Below, in pieces: positions 19,511 through 29,817 of a stretch of DNA of 64,000 bases. Within the stretch, counting starts at the first letter, position 1. The number at the start of each line of letters is the position of its first letter. A program made the translations under genes and the position numbers. Under the pieces are notes generated by a model. That model was given only the letters and a program-made list of their open reading frames with translations. It was not told the origin of the DNA and did not search any database. This DNA comes from Allomyces arbusculus (taxonomy: Eukaryota; Blastocladiomycota; Blastocladiomycetes; Blastocladiales; Blastocladiaceae), in the NCBI GenBank assembly GCA_027604705.1, contig JADHYV010000026.1, forward strand, positions 62,001-126,000, in the 5' to 3' direction.

Positions 19511-21559
19511 TCAGTAGGTGTCGAAATGCATCGAGCCAGTCGAGCTCGATGGTGACGGCGGCGCGCGCGCCGTGTCCGTGTCTTGTTTATCGTCTTCGTG
19601 CTCGAAATCGTACACGACAATGGTACTGGCCATGTCGCTCGCAAACAGCTGCTTGTCGTTGAACCGCAGCGCAAGCAGGCCGCTCGTGTGCTGGTCGGAG
19701 AGCGAGTAGAGCGCCTGTGCGGGCTTGTGCAAGTCCCAGGCCTTGATGGTCTTGTCAGCACTGCCGGAAATGATCTAGCCACCATGGAGTGGGCAGACAT
19801 GAGCAATGAGCAAGGTAAGGTCGCGGTAACGTTGTCCACCGTACCTTGTTGTTGTCCACTTGCAGTGCAATGACCGCAGCCGTGTGGCCCTCCAAAGTGC
19901 GCAGCAGGCTCTTGGTCTCAAGCGACCACACCTTGATGCGGCAGTCGCCCGACCTTCGGAGATGCGAAACAAAAAAAGGTGAGGCAAGGGTACAAAGACG
20001 AAAACAGCGCAGGCGAACGTACCCGCTCACGACTAGATCCGGCGCGAGAGCCACGCAAAACACTTCGTTCTGGTGCCCACGGAGCACGGCGCGGCACTTG
20101 CCCAGTTGCACGATCGGCGTCGTCGGGTCGTCGGGCGCCATCAACGTTGGCGCAACGTCCCACACACGCAACGTCGTATCAGCCGACCCAGAGAGCAGAA
20201 TGCCGCGCGCCATGTCTAGCTTCAAACTGCAAATGGGCCCGGTGTGGCCGCGGAAGTACTGGAGAGGCTTGCCCGAGAGCAGCTCCCACGTCTACGATTC
20301 CAAAAAAATGAGAGGAAAATTTAACACCATCGAGCCCCAAGAGCAAACGTACCCAAATCACCGTATCTTCGCTGCCCGACGCGACTGTCGTCTGGTCGGC
20401 GTCAATCGCGCTCACTTCGCGCGTGTGCACACCCGTGAATGCACGCACGAGCTGGCCCGTTGCGTGGTCCCAGACCCGGACCGAGCAGTTGGTCGATCCT
20501 GTCAACGTGTAGTTCTGGAAAAACTTGATGGTGGTAAACGAACCGAGTTGCGACGGCAGTTGCGTCGTGATCTCGCCCGTCATCACATCCCACTGCGGTC
20601 GCGAGGAGGATCAGTTCAAAATCAAGTGACACACTGAGAATGAAGGATGAACGCACCGTCTTGCTCCCATCAGCGTCAATCGACGCGATCAGGTTGCGGT
20701 CAGGGTCCAGGTCGGCGTGGAGACTGCCGGGACGCCGCAGCACCTTGGCGATGCGGCAGCGACCTGGAACGAGCCAAGATGAGGAACGCGCCACGAGCAA
20801 GGAATACAAGGGAAAAGGGTGAAGAAACGAACCGCGCTTCCAATTCAAATGCGTCAAGTATCCTCGACGAAACTCGTCCCGCCAAAACGACCCGAGCGAC
20901 TTCGGGATTTCCTGGCGCCCGATGCCTGCCGGCGATGACCCGTTCCGCGACCCTTCGGGCGACGAGCCAAACAGCGCCGCAGTTGTGGGGCTACGTGACA
21001 CACCCGAATCACGCCGCACGAGCGCCTTTTCCGGGCTGTAAACAATTGGAATGGGTGCTACTGGCGTTGTCGTCGTCGACCGCAAGATGCGCAGCTTATC
21101 TTCGTGCGGGCGGTACGCGGTATACCCTTCCCCGCGGTACTTGGCGAGCAGATTCTTCCACAACAGACTGTCGCGCACGAGGACCGCGAACCGGCGACAC
21201 GTGCGTGCGAGCCGCGCAAGCGACTGCGGGCGCAGGTAGGCGACGATTTTGAGTAGAATTTCGTCGGGCAGGTCGCGGAACTGTGGGTGCGGTGTGCCGT
21301 CGGTACAGGTGCACGCACACGCGCAGTCGGGCGACTTGCTGCGCGGCGCAGCGGACGGAGCGGGTCCAGGCCACGACGTGGACAGAGTCGCGTGCGCGTG
21401 GCAGAAGGGCATGACGGGAACGGAAATGGGGCCCGACGGCGTACGAATGAGCTGGCGCGCGAGTTGTAGCTCGGTGGTCGACATCATGGGGATGAGCGAC
21501 GCAAGCACTTCGGCGCGTTGTGCGGGACTGAGGTCGGCAATGAGCCGCTTGAAGTCCAT
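19511..21559 (-). CDS. F-box / WD40 repeat protein (SCF substrate receptor)
   Basis: A multi-exon gene. The first exon carries an N-terminal helix (LIADLSPAQRAEVLASLIPMM), then an F-box at about residues 93-140: FRDLPDEILLKIVAYL, LARTCRRFAVLVRD, LLWKNLL. After a Ser/Pro-rich linker, seven WD repeats can be traced across the exons. Landmarks are LTGSTNCSVRVWD, VASGSEDTVIW, LSGSADTTLRVWDV, GSGDCRIKVWSL, ISGSADKTIKAWDL and a final ASTIVVYDF. Introns are short and fall in the blade loops. F-box/WD40 proteins (Cdc4, Met30, FBXW7) recruit phosphorylated targets to SCF ubiquitin ligases through Skp1. The exact orthologue is not clear. The tail is acidic then Ser-rich. The final repeat lacks the usual WD. 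Confidence 0.85.
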
Positions 21560-22370
21560 GGTGGTGACTTGAAAATGGACGCGTGCGAGTTGTTTCCGAA
21601 GGTGTCGAAGTTGCGAGGACGGGGGACAAAATCCACGAATGGAGAGAGAGAACGATGGCGAGAGGGAGCTGAGATGAGCGGGTGTGCTGTTGCGAGGCTA
21701 CAGACAAGCGCAGAGCGGGAGCGATTTTGAAGGCGCGCGCCGCGAGGACGCGGGCGACAAGGTCCGCATTATCGAGAGTGCCGAGTATGTGCCGCGTGAG
21801 CGTGCGCGCAACGCACAGCGCTCTCCTTTCGTCACACAGCGGCCAGACCGAGTCGAGCGACGGCAAGGAAATGATTCAACGGGGTGCGTAATAAGGGGCA
21901 CGCTTGTTGAATCGCAAGGGGGAAAGCTTTTCGTTGATGATTTGCCGGACATGTTCGAGGCAAGCGCTGACCAACTAGACTGTCGTGTCGGTCCGAGCCA
22001 AAAAAAAATAACAGAGTTGGAAGCCGAAATCTGGGCGTGGTTGGCCCGCAATGATATCGCTAGGAAGCGAGGACAGCGTTTCCGGGCATTTTGTGGGGAG
22101 TTAGGTCTCGAACGCAGGCCGATTCATTCTTGGCAGCGTTAGCGCCGTGAGCAAGCGTGTGGAGTGTGGAGACCGTGAAGCAGAATGCAGGGCCGGGAAC
22201 CTGGTCTGCGTGAGAGACGTGATTTGTTACCATGCCGAAACGTGATCGCGTTGGCCTTGCTTTACCGCCTCGACTTGCTCGACTCTTCGGCCCCGCGCGC
22301 CTCGACGATCACGAGCTTGGCACTGCAGCAGTCGACCTGCAACGAACCTCCAGCAAAACGTCGACCGACC
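21560..22370. other. Divergent promoter interval
   Basis: This lies between the F-box/WD40 gene (minus) and the Ser-rich gene (plus). It is lower in GC in its middle (about 21880-22100), including a run of A at about 22001-22008. No gene or RNA is recognised. Confidence 0.4.
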
Positions 22371-23501
22371 ATGACCGATCGCCTGGCCAACTTCGGCCGC
22401 CGCGCCCGCAAGTCCTTGCTCGGCGCGAACGGGGCCGACCGCCTGACGGGCACCTCAAGCGCAAGCGACCAGCAATCACCATCTGTCACTCGGTCGGCTT
22501 TCCCATCCGTACCTTCGTCTCGGTTCGCGCAGGTACATGACGCCGGCTGCTTTCATGAGCTTGCGAGAGCGATGGCCTGACCACGGACTATCTACACTGC
22601 GTGACATGCCTGCAGGAAAACACGGATGTCCTTGAGGAAACGGTGCTGAGCGAAGCACCGAGAAGTGGAAGTGGCAGCGCGACGGCGAATGGCCCGGGCG
22701 GGTCGCTGACGGACCTGACGGTGCAAGACGGGCCCAAGCGCACGCGCAAGCGGAATGGGCAGGCTAACGGGTGGTACAACGTGCGGTACGCGCATCCACG
22801 ATCGTATCTCGCAGAGCTGAACGTTTCCTGATGGCTTTGTGTCGGTTCGACAGAACGGTTGATACAGACCCTGCACCCGGAGCCAAGAAGACAGGTGCGG
22901 TTGGTTCACCTGGGATTTGCGCGTTACCATCGAACCTGACCACGTTTATTCCCCTCTCCACCTTCTCCACCCAGGCTCCGCCGCATCGATCAATAGCGGC
23001 GGTTCGAGCAAACCCGACCAGCTCGACCAAGTCGAGTCGGCGCTCGAGCAAGCGGCGTCAACCTCCACACTGCGCTCGCAATCCTCGGCCAACCGCAGCT
23101 CCTTCGGCCGTTCGTCCGGCAGCGACATGTTCTCGTCAGCGAGCTCGCTCGTGATTAATGTTGGGCGGCAAGTGCTTGACGTGCTCGAGGAGCCCGACGA
23201 GAATGACGTTAACGCGAGCCGCGATCCACTATTTGACGATAGTATGGATTTTGGGTCGGCGTCCTGGAGCGACGGGTCGCTCGCGCGGTCCGGGTCACTG
23301 TTGGCCTCAGCGGGGGGGTCCATGGCCCGTGGTGGGAGTGGGGCGAAGAAGGAGGCAATTGATTTGGCAGTACTCGCGTCGCCCGCGCTCGTCGGGCGCG
23401 CGGCGGTGATGCGCGAGACGGATACGGTATGGACGTGGTCATCGTTGATGACGGAGTTGGGGGCGGTGGGACTGGGCACGAGCAACTCGGCCTCTTCATG
23501 A
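22371..23501 (+). CDS. Ser-rich protein of unknown function
   Basis: Probably three exons. Exon 1 starts MTDRLANFGRRARKSLLGAN. Exon 2 (after a CAG acceptor near 22616) reads ENTDVLEETVLSEAPRS and DLTVQDGPKRTRKRNG. Exon 3 (from about 22978) reads SAASINSGGSS and LDQVESALEQAAS, then LVINVGRQVLDVLEEPDEND and a C-terminal IDLAVLASPALVGRAAVMRE. It is mostly low-complexity Ser/Gly with two short helical, charged segments. No domain is recognised. The basic N-terminus and basic PKRTRKR cluster could be a nuclear signal. The donor of intron 2 is uncertain: GTGGTA fits the frame but is unusual in this window. Confidence 0.5.
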
Positions 23502-23637
23502 TTTGACGATGGGTCTGTCGTGACAACAAGTACGGACCACGGGAATCAATACAATCGAATTCACACACGCCGCGTAAACTACAAAAAACCCTTCCACCTC
23601 CCCCTTCCTCCTTCCCGTCCCGAATCCCTCGGCCACC

Positions 23638-24894
23638 TCAATACGTCGGAAACGCCTGCGAAATCTCGCGCGGCGCCGACGCGGCCCCCTCTTGCGGAAT
23701 CGGTTTCAGGGCCTGCATCATGGCGCGAAGCCGCGTCGACGGGGCGCGCGGGACGCCGAGCGCGACGAGCGACGTCATCGGGTGCGAGTGACATGACGTG
23801 CCGACGGGCTTGAAGAGCGGGCCCGCGGCCGACCGTGCAGCCTTGTCTGCCTCGACCTGCTCGCGCACCTGTGCTTCAATCTCGGCTTTCGGTGGGTGCG
23901 GGTGCGGCGCCTGGTACTCGGGGAACGCGCTCAGGTAGGGCTGCGACTGCGATGGCGGTTTCCATGGGGTTGCCGGTGCCTTGGACGAGTTTCGCGCGCC
24001 GATTGTGAAGGGGGCTAAGAGGATAGGTGAAGATGGGGCGCGTCAGGATCGTGATCCACGGCGTGCTGTCATTGAGCAAGGAAAAACACGTACACGCGCC
24101 CGTGAACGGGTTATTGTCAAAGTAAGGCTTCTCGTGTGACGAGCCAATAAACGGCTTGGCGTCGACACACTTCTTCTTGGACATTTCACGCGCCTCCGAA
24201 TTCAACTTCTGCTCGCGGTCGTAGGGCGACGGCATGTACCCCGGCGCTTTCCCAATCGTGCCCTCGAGGTACCCGTACCCGCCGACCTTGGGCGGCGACG
24301 TGTAGAAGTTGCGCCGCGACTCGGGCGGCGCCTTTTCGGATGGGGAACGTGGCGCCAGCGACTCCTTGGCGTCCTTGAGCGGGTACTGGTGCGTCAACGT
24401 GCCGTAAATCGAGCCCTTGCCAGACGCGCGCGGCGTCACGTTCGATGGACGGAAGCCGGCGGGGACCAGGTTCTTTTGCGATTGCTCGCGCCGGTACGCG
24501 CGCCGCACGAGGACCATGTCCGAGTAGGCCTCGCCCTATCGCAAAGATACGCACGAAGTGAGATGAGAGCGTGCCGGAGAGGACCGAACGCGAATCGACT
24601 CGCACCTCGAACGCACGCGTGTACTTTTGCGAAAAGTATATGTCCTCCTTGGCGGGCGACGTCGTGAACTGCTTGCCGGCCTCTTGCGCTACATCGTTGC
24701 GTCCCGGATGTGAGTGCCCAGTCCCACCACCACGTACGACGCATTGAGGCACGCAGTATCGTACGTCGCTTGGGCACCGTCGTTGGCGAAAATTTGAGGT
24801 AACTCTCAGTAAACAGGCCGATGCGTTCAATCGTCGGCCGGCGGCCGTCCTCGCCGCCGGCACCTTCGAGCGCGGGCACTTTCTTCTTGCCCAT
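23638..24894 (-). CDS. CFAP96: CFAP96 (C4orf47) homologue, flagellum-associated protein
   Basis: Several exons. The start MGKKKVPALEG leads to ERIGLFTE, the family's N-terminal signature (MERIGLFSE in animals). The next exons include NLVPAGFRPSN, SIYGTLTHQYPLKD, RRNFYTSPPKVGGYGYLEGT IGKAPGYMPSPYD (split here by a space), and PYFDNNPF, all matching the conserved 'LYTNPGKKGTGYGY..TIGK' and 'DYFDTNPY' blocks. The C-terminal exon has GPLFKPVGTSC and ends AFPTY. CFAP96/C4orf47 proteins are conserved in flagellated eukaryotes and associated with cilia or centrosomes. This is the second flagellar marker in the window after ARL13B and supports a zoospore-forming organism. Exact intron borders in the 3' half are approximate. 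Confidence 0.83.
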
Positions 24895-25505
24895 GGTGAT
24901 GAATACCGAAGAGAGTGTCGGCTTAGTGCGTGCAAACGCGGCGGGCGTCGAGCGGGACCGAAACGTCGGCGGCGTTCGTCAATGACCGGGTCATCAAGGT
25001 GCGGGTTGCCTCCGCTCGGCTGTAAACAGCGGCGCGGACGGTGGCAGTGTAGTGGAAGCGATGCGCGTGCCGAATGAGGGCGAGGACCAGGGGGTTGATC
25101 GAGTGGACGTGGTTTCGCGGCGATAAGCAGGCAAGTCGGCCCTGACAGAGTGGGAACGGCGAAGTGTGCAACGGAGCGAATAGTCGGCGAGAACAGGTAA
25201 TTCTGTCTCTAATGCAAGGAGAGAGGGCGGGGCCGGTCATGGTTGGTGGTCAGCGTCGGTTGCGCGCCGCTCCCACCCGACAAGTGCAAACGGGATAAGG
25301 ACCGAAGTGATAATTCGTGATTTAGCACAACGTGACCGCGTGGTAGCAACTGGCACTCAAATCAAACTGACGGGTAAAAGTCGCAAAAGAAAGCGCTTCG
25401 TTCGAATGGATGGTTGCAGATCGAAACAGTGAGGTATGACAAAAATGGTTTGCCCTCTACCTGACGAACGCTCGCTCGCGTTGGACAGAGGCAGCGCCGG
25501 AACGC
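24895..25505. other. Interval upstream of CFAP96 and downstream of QNG1
   Basis: Both neighbours are on the minus strand, so this holds the CFAP96 promoter and the QNG1 3' region... in order, QNG1 ends at the right edge and CFAP96 starts at the left. An open minus frame (about 24923-25240) shows no domain. No RNA gene is seen. Confidence 0.35.
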
Positions 25506-26787
25506 CTAGTAGAAAATCGTGCGCGTGCGATGAATCGGCACCTTGGCGAGCTCGTCCGGGTGTGCCTTGGCATAGTCCCACACGTAAAAGTCGATCAAGA
25601 TGGCATTGACCACGGGTGCCTCCCGCAAGTCAGTTCGTTTGCGCAGCAGCTCCTTGATGCGGCGCTCCACGAGCTTGACCGCCCAAATACTGGCCGCACG
25701 AATTTCGACCTCGGTCGCCGACCCTGGTGGGATCAGGTCGCCGGCGTGGAGTTCAGCAAGGAGCGCGGGCGAGTACTTGACCAGGCCGAGGTGCACAAGC
25801 CCTTGCGGGACGCGGTAGTCGGCAAACATGGTGACAAGGTCAATGTCGTGGAAGGTGCCGAGACCGCGGCCTTCAAAGCACGCCCACAAGTCGGCAACGA
25901 GGATCTGGACACGCTTGTAGAGGTAGACTGTTCCAGGTGCGGTGCACGGATGTCAGAAAGTGAAACCGGCTGCCTCAAATCAAATTCAAAAATCAAAACA
26001 TGACGACGCACCCGTCTTGCCCTTGTACGCGGAGCGGTCATCAAACGTCGGGAAGTGTTGCAGCACGAGTTCAATCAGGGCCTGGCACGAGCCACGCGCC
26101 TCCTTGATGAGGTTCACGATGGACCCACCGAATCGCTGTGAATTCACGTATATCAGGAGCAAATCAGTCTCTGCTCCTTCTCCACCCGAAATCGACGCAT
26201 GTACTGACCCTCAGCAGCACCTGGCCCGCATGCCGGATCGCCTCGAGCCGCTCGTCAAACAGCGAGATGGGCGTCTCCGAGTTGCTGCGAAACACGTGTT
26301 GCAGTGTCTCGCGCGACATGGTCGCCATGCGGTACGCTGAGGTGAGCGCAATGCCCTCGTCGCACGCGCGGTTGATGGCAGCGACCAGACTCCAATAACC
26401 CGTGTAAGGGACGCCGCGGTAGTTGACCGTGTAGAGCGTGCCCGAGTCGCTCCAAAACGAGAAATTCATCAAATCGAGCAAGAATATGAACTCGGCGGCA
26501 TGGCGGTCAGCAACTTGCGGGTGCAACGGGTGCGCACGCCAACTGGCCGTCGAGTACCGGCCAGCGACCAATCCGTCGAGAATCGTGTGCGCGGCATGGT
26601 CGATGGCGGCCGCATCGCCCACGCGCACGTAGTCGGCATTCTCGACGACGATACGGCACGAATCGAGCACGCGCTGCGATGGGAGCGGCACAACTGCAGG
26701 CTTTCGTGGAGGTGCCGAGGCGGTGGCCGGGGCCGATGCAGGCGCATGGCTTCGCGGCGCGCGGGTGTTCGACAGCGACGGGGCCAT
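25506..26787 (-). CDS. QNG1: Queuosine 5'-phosphate N-glycosylase / queuosine salvage protein
   Basis: Three exons or so. The first starts MAPSLSNTRAP and, after an Ala/Pro-rich leader, reads VLDSCRIVVENADYVRVGD, LLDLMNFSFWSDSG, YTGYWSLVAAINRACDEG and TPISLFDERLEAIRHAGQVL. The last reads ILVADLWACFEGRG-like GTFHDIDLVTMFADYRVPQ, GLVKYSPALLAEL, EVEIRAASIWAV and AILIDFYVWDYAK. These blocks are the DUF2419 family (human C9orf64/QNG1), which releases queuine from queuosine nucleotides for reuse in tRNA. Eukaryotes cannot make queuine, so this points to salvage from bacteria or diet and a Q-modified tRNA pool. The start was chosen because upstream sequence in frame does not look coding. Confidence 0.9.
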
Positions 26788-27203
26788 GGTGGCGAGTGCG
26801 ACCGAGCGAGACAAGTGCCGGTCCGGGCCAATCTCCACCGACCGCGGTGATGGTGAATGGGATCGAATTCGGCCGTGACGGCGGTGGGTGGTCGTGCCTG
26901 CCAATCTCAACGCGCCACGTGACGTGCATTGCCGCGAGGCGACCTCTTGCTGATCGCTCGTCCCGTCCACCACCATCCACACCGGCGTCCTGCCGGCCGT
27001 CCTCGTCCTCACCAGACGCCAAGTATTGCAAGACATAGCCGGCATCACCGGCAACCAGTGCACCAGACCTGCTAGCGCCGCTACGCGTCGCGCTCGCCGA
27101 TCCAGCGACCCAGCCACCCACCAAGCCCAGGCCATCACCCGCATTGACTCTGATCACCCAAGTACGCGACCCCTCGAACCGACCACATCCAGCCCGAAAA
27201 AGC
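26788..27203. other. Divergent promoter QNG1 / SUN gene
   Basis: About 416 bp shared by two divergent genes. The frame of the SUN gene is open upstream of its ATG but has no earlier ATG. No other feature is seen. Confidence 0.4.
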
Positions 27204-29558
27204 ATGCTCCCGCGATCCGACTCGGGCGATTCGCTACCGGCGCGCGCCGAGCCCGTCAAGAACCTGCGCACGCGCCAGGTCTTTGCCGCTGCCGCTGCCG
27301 AGCCGCGCGCGAGTCCACGACGTCGTGCGGCCGTTGCCAAGTCGCTCGACCCGCCGATGCGCGGCGCAGCTCCGCCGCGGCCGCCGCCACCAGCTGCCCC
27401 GCCGGCACGCTCGTGGCTCGCGCGGAGAAACGTGCTCGGCACGCCCGCGGCCGTGTCGAAGCGCGTTGAGGGATACGGGTCGAGCGACGAGGACGAGACG
27501 GCGGATCACTGGGACCAGCGACAGGATTTCGCCAATGGGCGCGATGACGAGCGCGACCAGCACGATCACCAGTACGACGAGTATGATGACGAGCAGTATG
27601 ATGAGGACGAGGAGTATGACGACGATATGGAGGGCGAGGACGAGCAAGATCACGACGAGGACCCGCACACCTACCGACGGCCGTCTGACCCGCGCGTCGC
27701 CGTTGCCGCGTGGTCGGCCGATTTGCGCACGCGATCCGCGATCAAGGCGCGATATGCTGCGCAGTCGATGCACCGCATGGCCACGGCGGCGCGGTCCGCG
27801 ACCATGGCCAAGGTGGTGCGTCCAACTGTCGAAATCACGGCCTGGTTCCTGCGCGCAGAGCACCGCCGCTTTTTGCTCGGCATTCTCGTCCTGCTTGCGC
27901 TCGCGGCCTACCTGCAGCTTCAACAGCACCTCGCGTCGCGACTCCCGGTACCGTCCGAATACAGCGAAACGACGGGTCCTCCACCTGCGCCTATTCCGGA
28001 TCCCTCGGCGAATGTACCGCCATTGGGCGGCATCGTCCCGCCGCCGTCTCCACCACCGCCGTCCATGGTCATTGACGACGAGTCGAGCAAGCCGAAACCC
28101 GTCGTTTCAGAGCCCGAGCCGGATTTCCCGCCCCCACCACCGAACGACCTGCCGAAACGCGTTTCAAGCACGGGCGCGTCATGGAACCCCTTTGGTGCGT
28201 CGCGGCGCGACCCGGCCACCCAAGTCACGCAGCGCGTCGCCGACACCGAGTCGCTTCTGCACCAGCTGCAGACGCACGTGCAGCAGCTCACGTCGCGGCT
28301 GCAGGCGCTTGAGTCCGAGTACCAGGACAGTCACGCCTCCATGGTCGCGAAACTGACCACTGCGCAGACGCGCGCGACCGAGGCCGAGGCCAACTTGCTC
28401 AAGTTGCAACAATCGGCTGACGCACATGACGCGCAGTGGGTGCACGACCACGTCATCAAGCTCGTCGAGAGCGAAACGGCCGTCTTGACCGACGAATTGG
28501 CCGTAGCGTTGCAGCGCGCGCGCGACGAGGCACGGCAGGCGATTGCGGCCGCGCAGGACGCTGTGCGCCGGGCGGAGACTATGCATCTGGTTCCACCCCT
28601 GGTCCAGCCGCCGCTGCGTCTGCGCATGCCCGACTACGCGCTCCTTTCGGCGGGCGCGCGCGTCGTGCACCCGCTCACCACGCCCACGCTTTCCTGGCCG
28701 TCGCGGTCGCGCATTCTCAGGTGGTTGCGACTCGGGCGCACCTACGCGCACCCGCCCGAAACCGCGTTCATGCCCGTCGTGCTCGGCACCACCACCACTC
28801 CTGCGCAGTCCTCCTCGTCGTCGTCGTCCTCGTCTGCAGTCGTTGCCGACCCGACCGCCGTCGTCGGCCGGTGCTGGTCCATGTCCGGCGCGTCGGGTGC
28901 CGTCACCATCGAACTCGCGCGCCCCGTGCCCATCGAGGCTGTGACCGTCGCGCACCTCGCGCGCGCCGTGACCGTCGATTTTGGTTCCGCCCCACGCACG
29001 ATTCGCGCGTACGCCGTCTACGACCTGCCCGCGGACATGAACCGGTACGCCAACACGTCGTCGAGGACCGCACGCATTCCCGACTCGCTCGATTCGATTC
29101 CGCTGTTGCACCCGCGCGACGCCCTCGCGCTACGCCGCGCGACTCCTCACCGCGTCTTGCTTGCCGAGTTTGTCTATGATGATCGCGGGACCAAGGACGA
29201 GTTGGCGGATCCGACGGCGCGGGTTTTGGCGTACATGACGGTTCCCGTGCGGGACGCAGCACGTGCGGTCGTCGCGGCGCGGCCGGTCACGCATGTCGCG
29301 TTTGCGATTGCCGAGAATCATGGGCATCCGGCACATACGTGCGTGTATCGGCTGCAAGTGCACGCGCCACCGCCGAGCCAGGAGAGGACGGCTGAGGAAG
29401 CGGAGAGCGCTGATTTGCAACCCGCAGGGAGAGCTGATTTGGAGCAGCCCCAAGTGCCCGTCGTCGACCAGGTCATCTCGGAGCCAGAGCCACTTGTTCG
29501 CCCATTACATGAAGAGGAATTGGAAGGCGGTGTGCCGCCGCCGCCGCCAATGGCATGA
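27204..29558 (+). CDS. SUN-domain nuclear envelope protein
   Basis: Single-exon gene of 784 residues. The order is: a basic, Ala/Pro-rich N-terminus; a very acidic Asp/Glu/Tyr tract near 115-155; a transmembrane helix near 220-237 (FLLGILVLLALAAYLQL); a Pro-rich stretch; a coiled coil near 330-450 (SLLHQLQTHVQQLTSRLQAL and AEANLLKLQQSA); and the C-terminal SUN domain from about 475. SUN landmarks are MPDYALLSAGARVV, GRCWSMSGASGAVTIELARP, PIEAVTVAHL and PRTIRAYAVYDL. SUN proteins cross the inner nuclear membrane and bind KASH proteins to form LINC bridges. A Thr/Ser-rich insert sits inside the SUN domain. The tail after the domain is acidic. The start is the first ATG (MLPRSDSG). Confidence 0.82.
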   Translation: MLPRSDSGDSLPARAEPVKNLRTRQVFAAAAAEPRASPRRRAAVAKSLDPPMRGAAPPRPPPPAAPPARSWLARRNVLGTPAAVSKRVEGYGSSDEDETADHWDQRQDFANGRDDERDQHDHQYDEYDDEQYDEDEEYDDDMEGEDEQDHDEDPHTYRRPSDPRVAVAAWSADLRTRSAIKARYAAQSMHRMATAARSATMAKVVRPTVEITAWFLRAEHRRFLLGILVLLALAAYLQLQQHLASRLPVPSEYSETTGPPPAPIPDPSANVPPLGGIVPPPSPPPPSMVIDDESSKPKPVVSEPEPDFPPPPPNDLPKRVSSTGASWNPFGASRRDPATQVTQRVADTESLLHQLQTHVQQLTSRLQALESEYQDSHASMVAKLTTAQTRATEAEANLLKLQQSADAHDAQWVHDHVIKLVESETAVLTDELAVALQRARDEARQAIAAAQDAVRRAETMHLVPPLVQPPLRLRMPDYALLSAGARVVHPLTTPTLSWPSRSRILRWLRLGRTYAHPPETAFMPVVLGTTTTPAQSSSSSSSSSAVVADPTAVVGRCWSMSGASGAVTIELARPVPIEAVTVAHLARAVTVDFGSAPRTIRAYAVYDLPADMNRYANTSSRTARIPDSLDSIPLLHPRDALALRRATPHRVLLAEFVYDDRGTKDELADPTARVLAYMTVPVRDAARAVVAARPVTHVAFAIAENHGHPAHTCVYRLQVHAPPPSQERTAEEAESADLQPAGRADLEQPQVPVVDQVISEPEPLVRPLHEEELEGGVPPPPPMA

Positions 29559-29817
29559 GCGTGCCCGGGCTCCCTATTGGTGATCAAGTTGACGGGAGAT
29601 TGGCGCCGAGTCACTATTTTGGCATGGAGGTGGACGAGAGCAGGCGTGACGTATTTATCTTTGAGAGACCCAGTTTTTGTGTTTCCCTGTTTCCGTTCAG
29701 TTCAGCTTCCGTTCCCAACAATCGCAAATATCGCGCGCAACAATTTGAAATCCAAGTCGATTTCCAGTCCCACCGCAGCCCGTCGTCAAGTCGCTGCTCA
29801 ACCGTACCCGCCATCAT

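Noticed and set aside
24923-25240. Minus-strand frame upstream of CFAP96
   Set aside because: It has no domain and overlaps the expected promoter and leader.
27144-27203. Earlier start for the SUN protein
   Set aside because: The extra codons begin with TTG, not ATG; the first ATG is at 27204.
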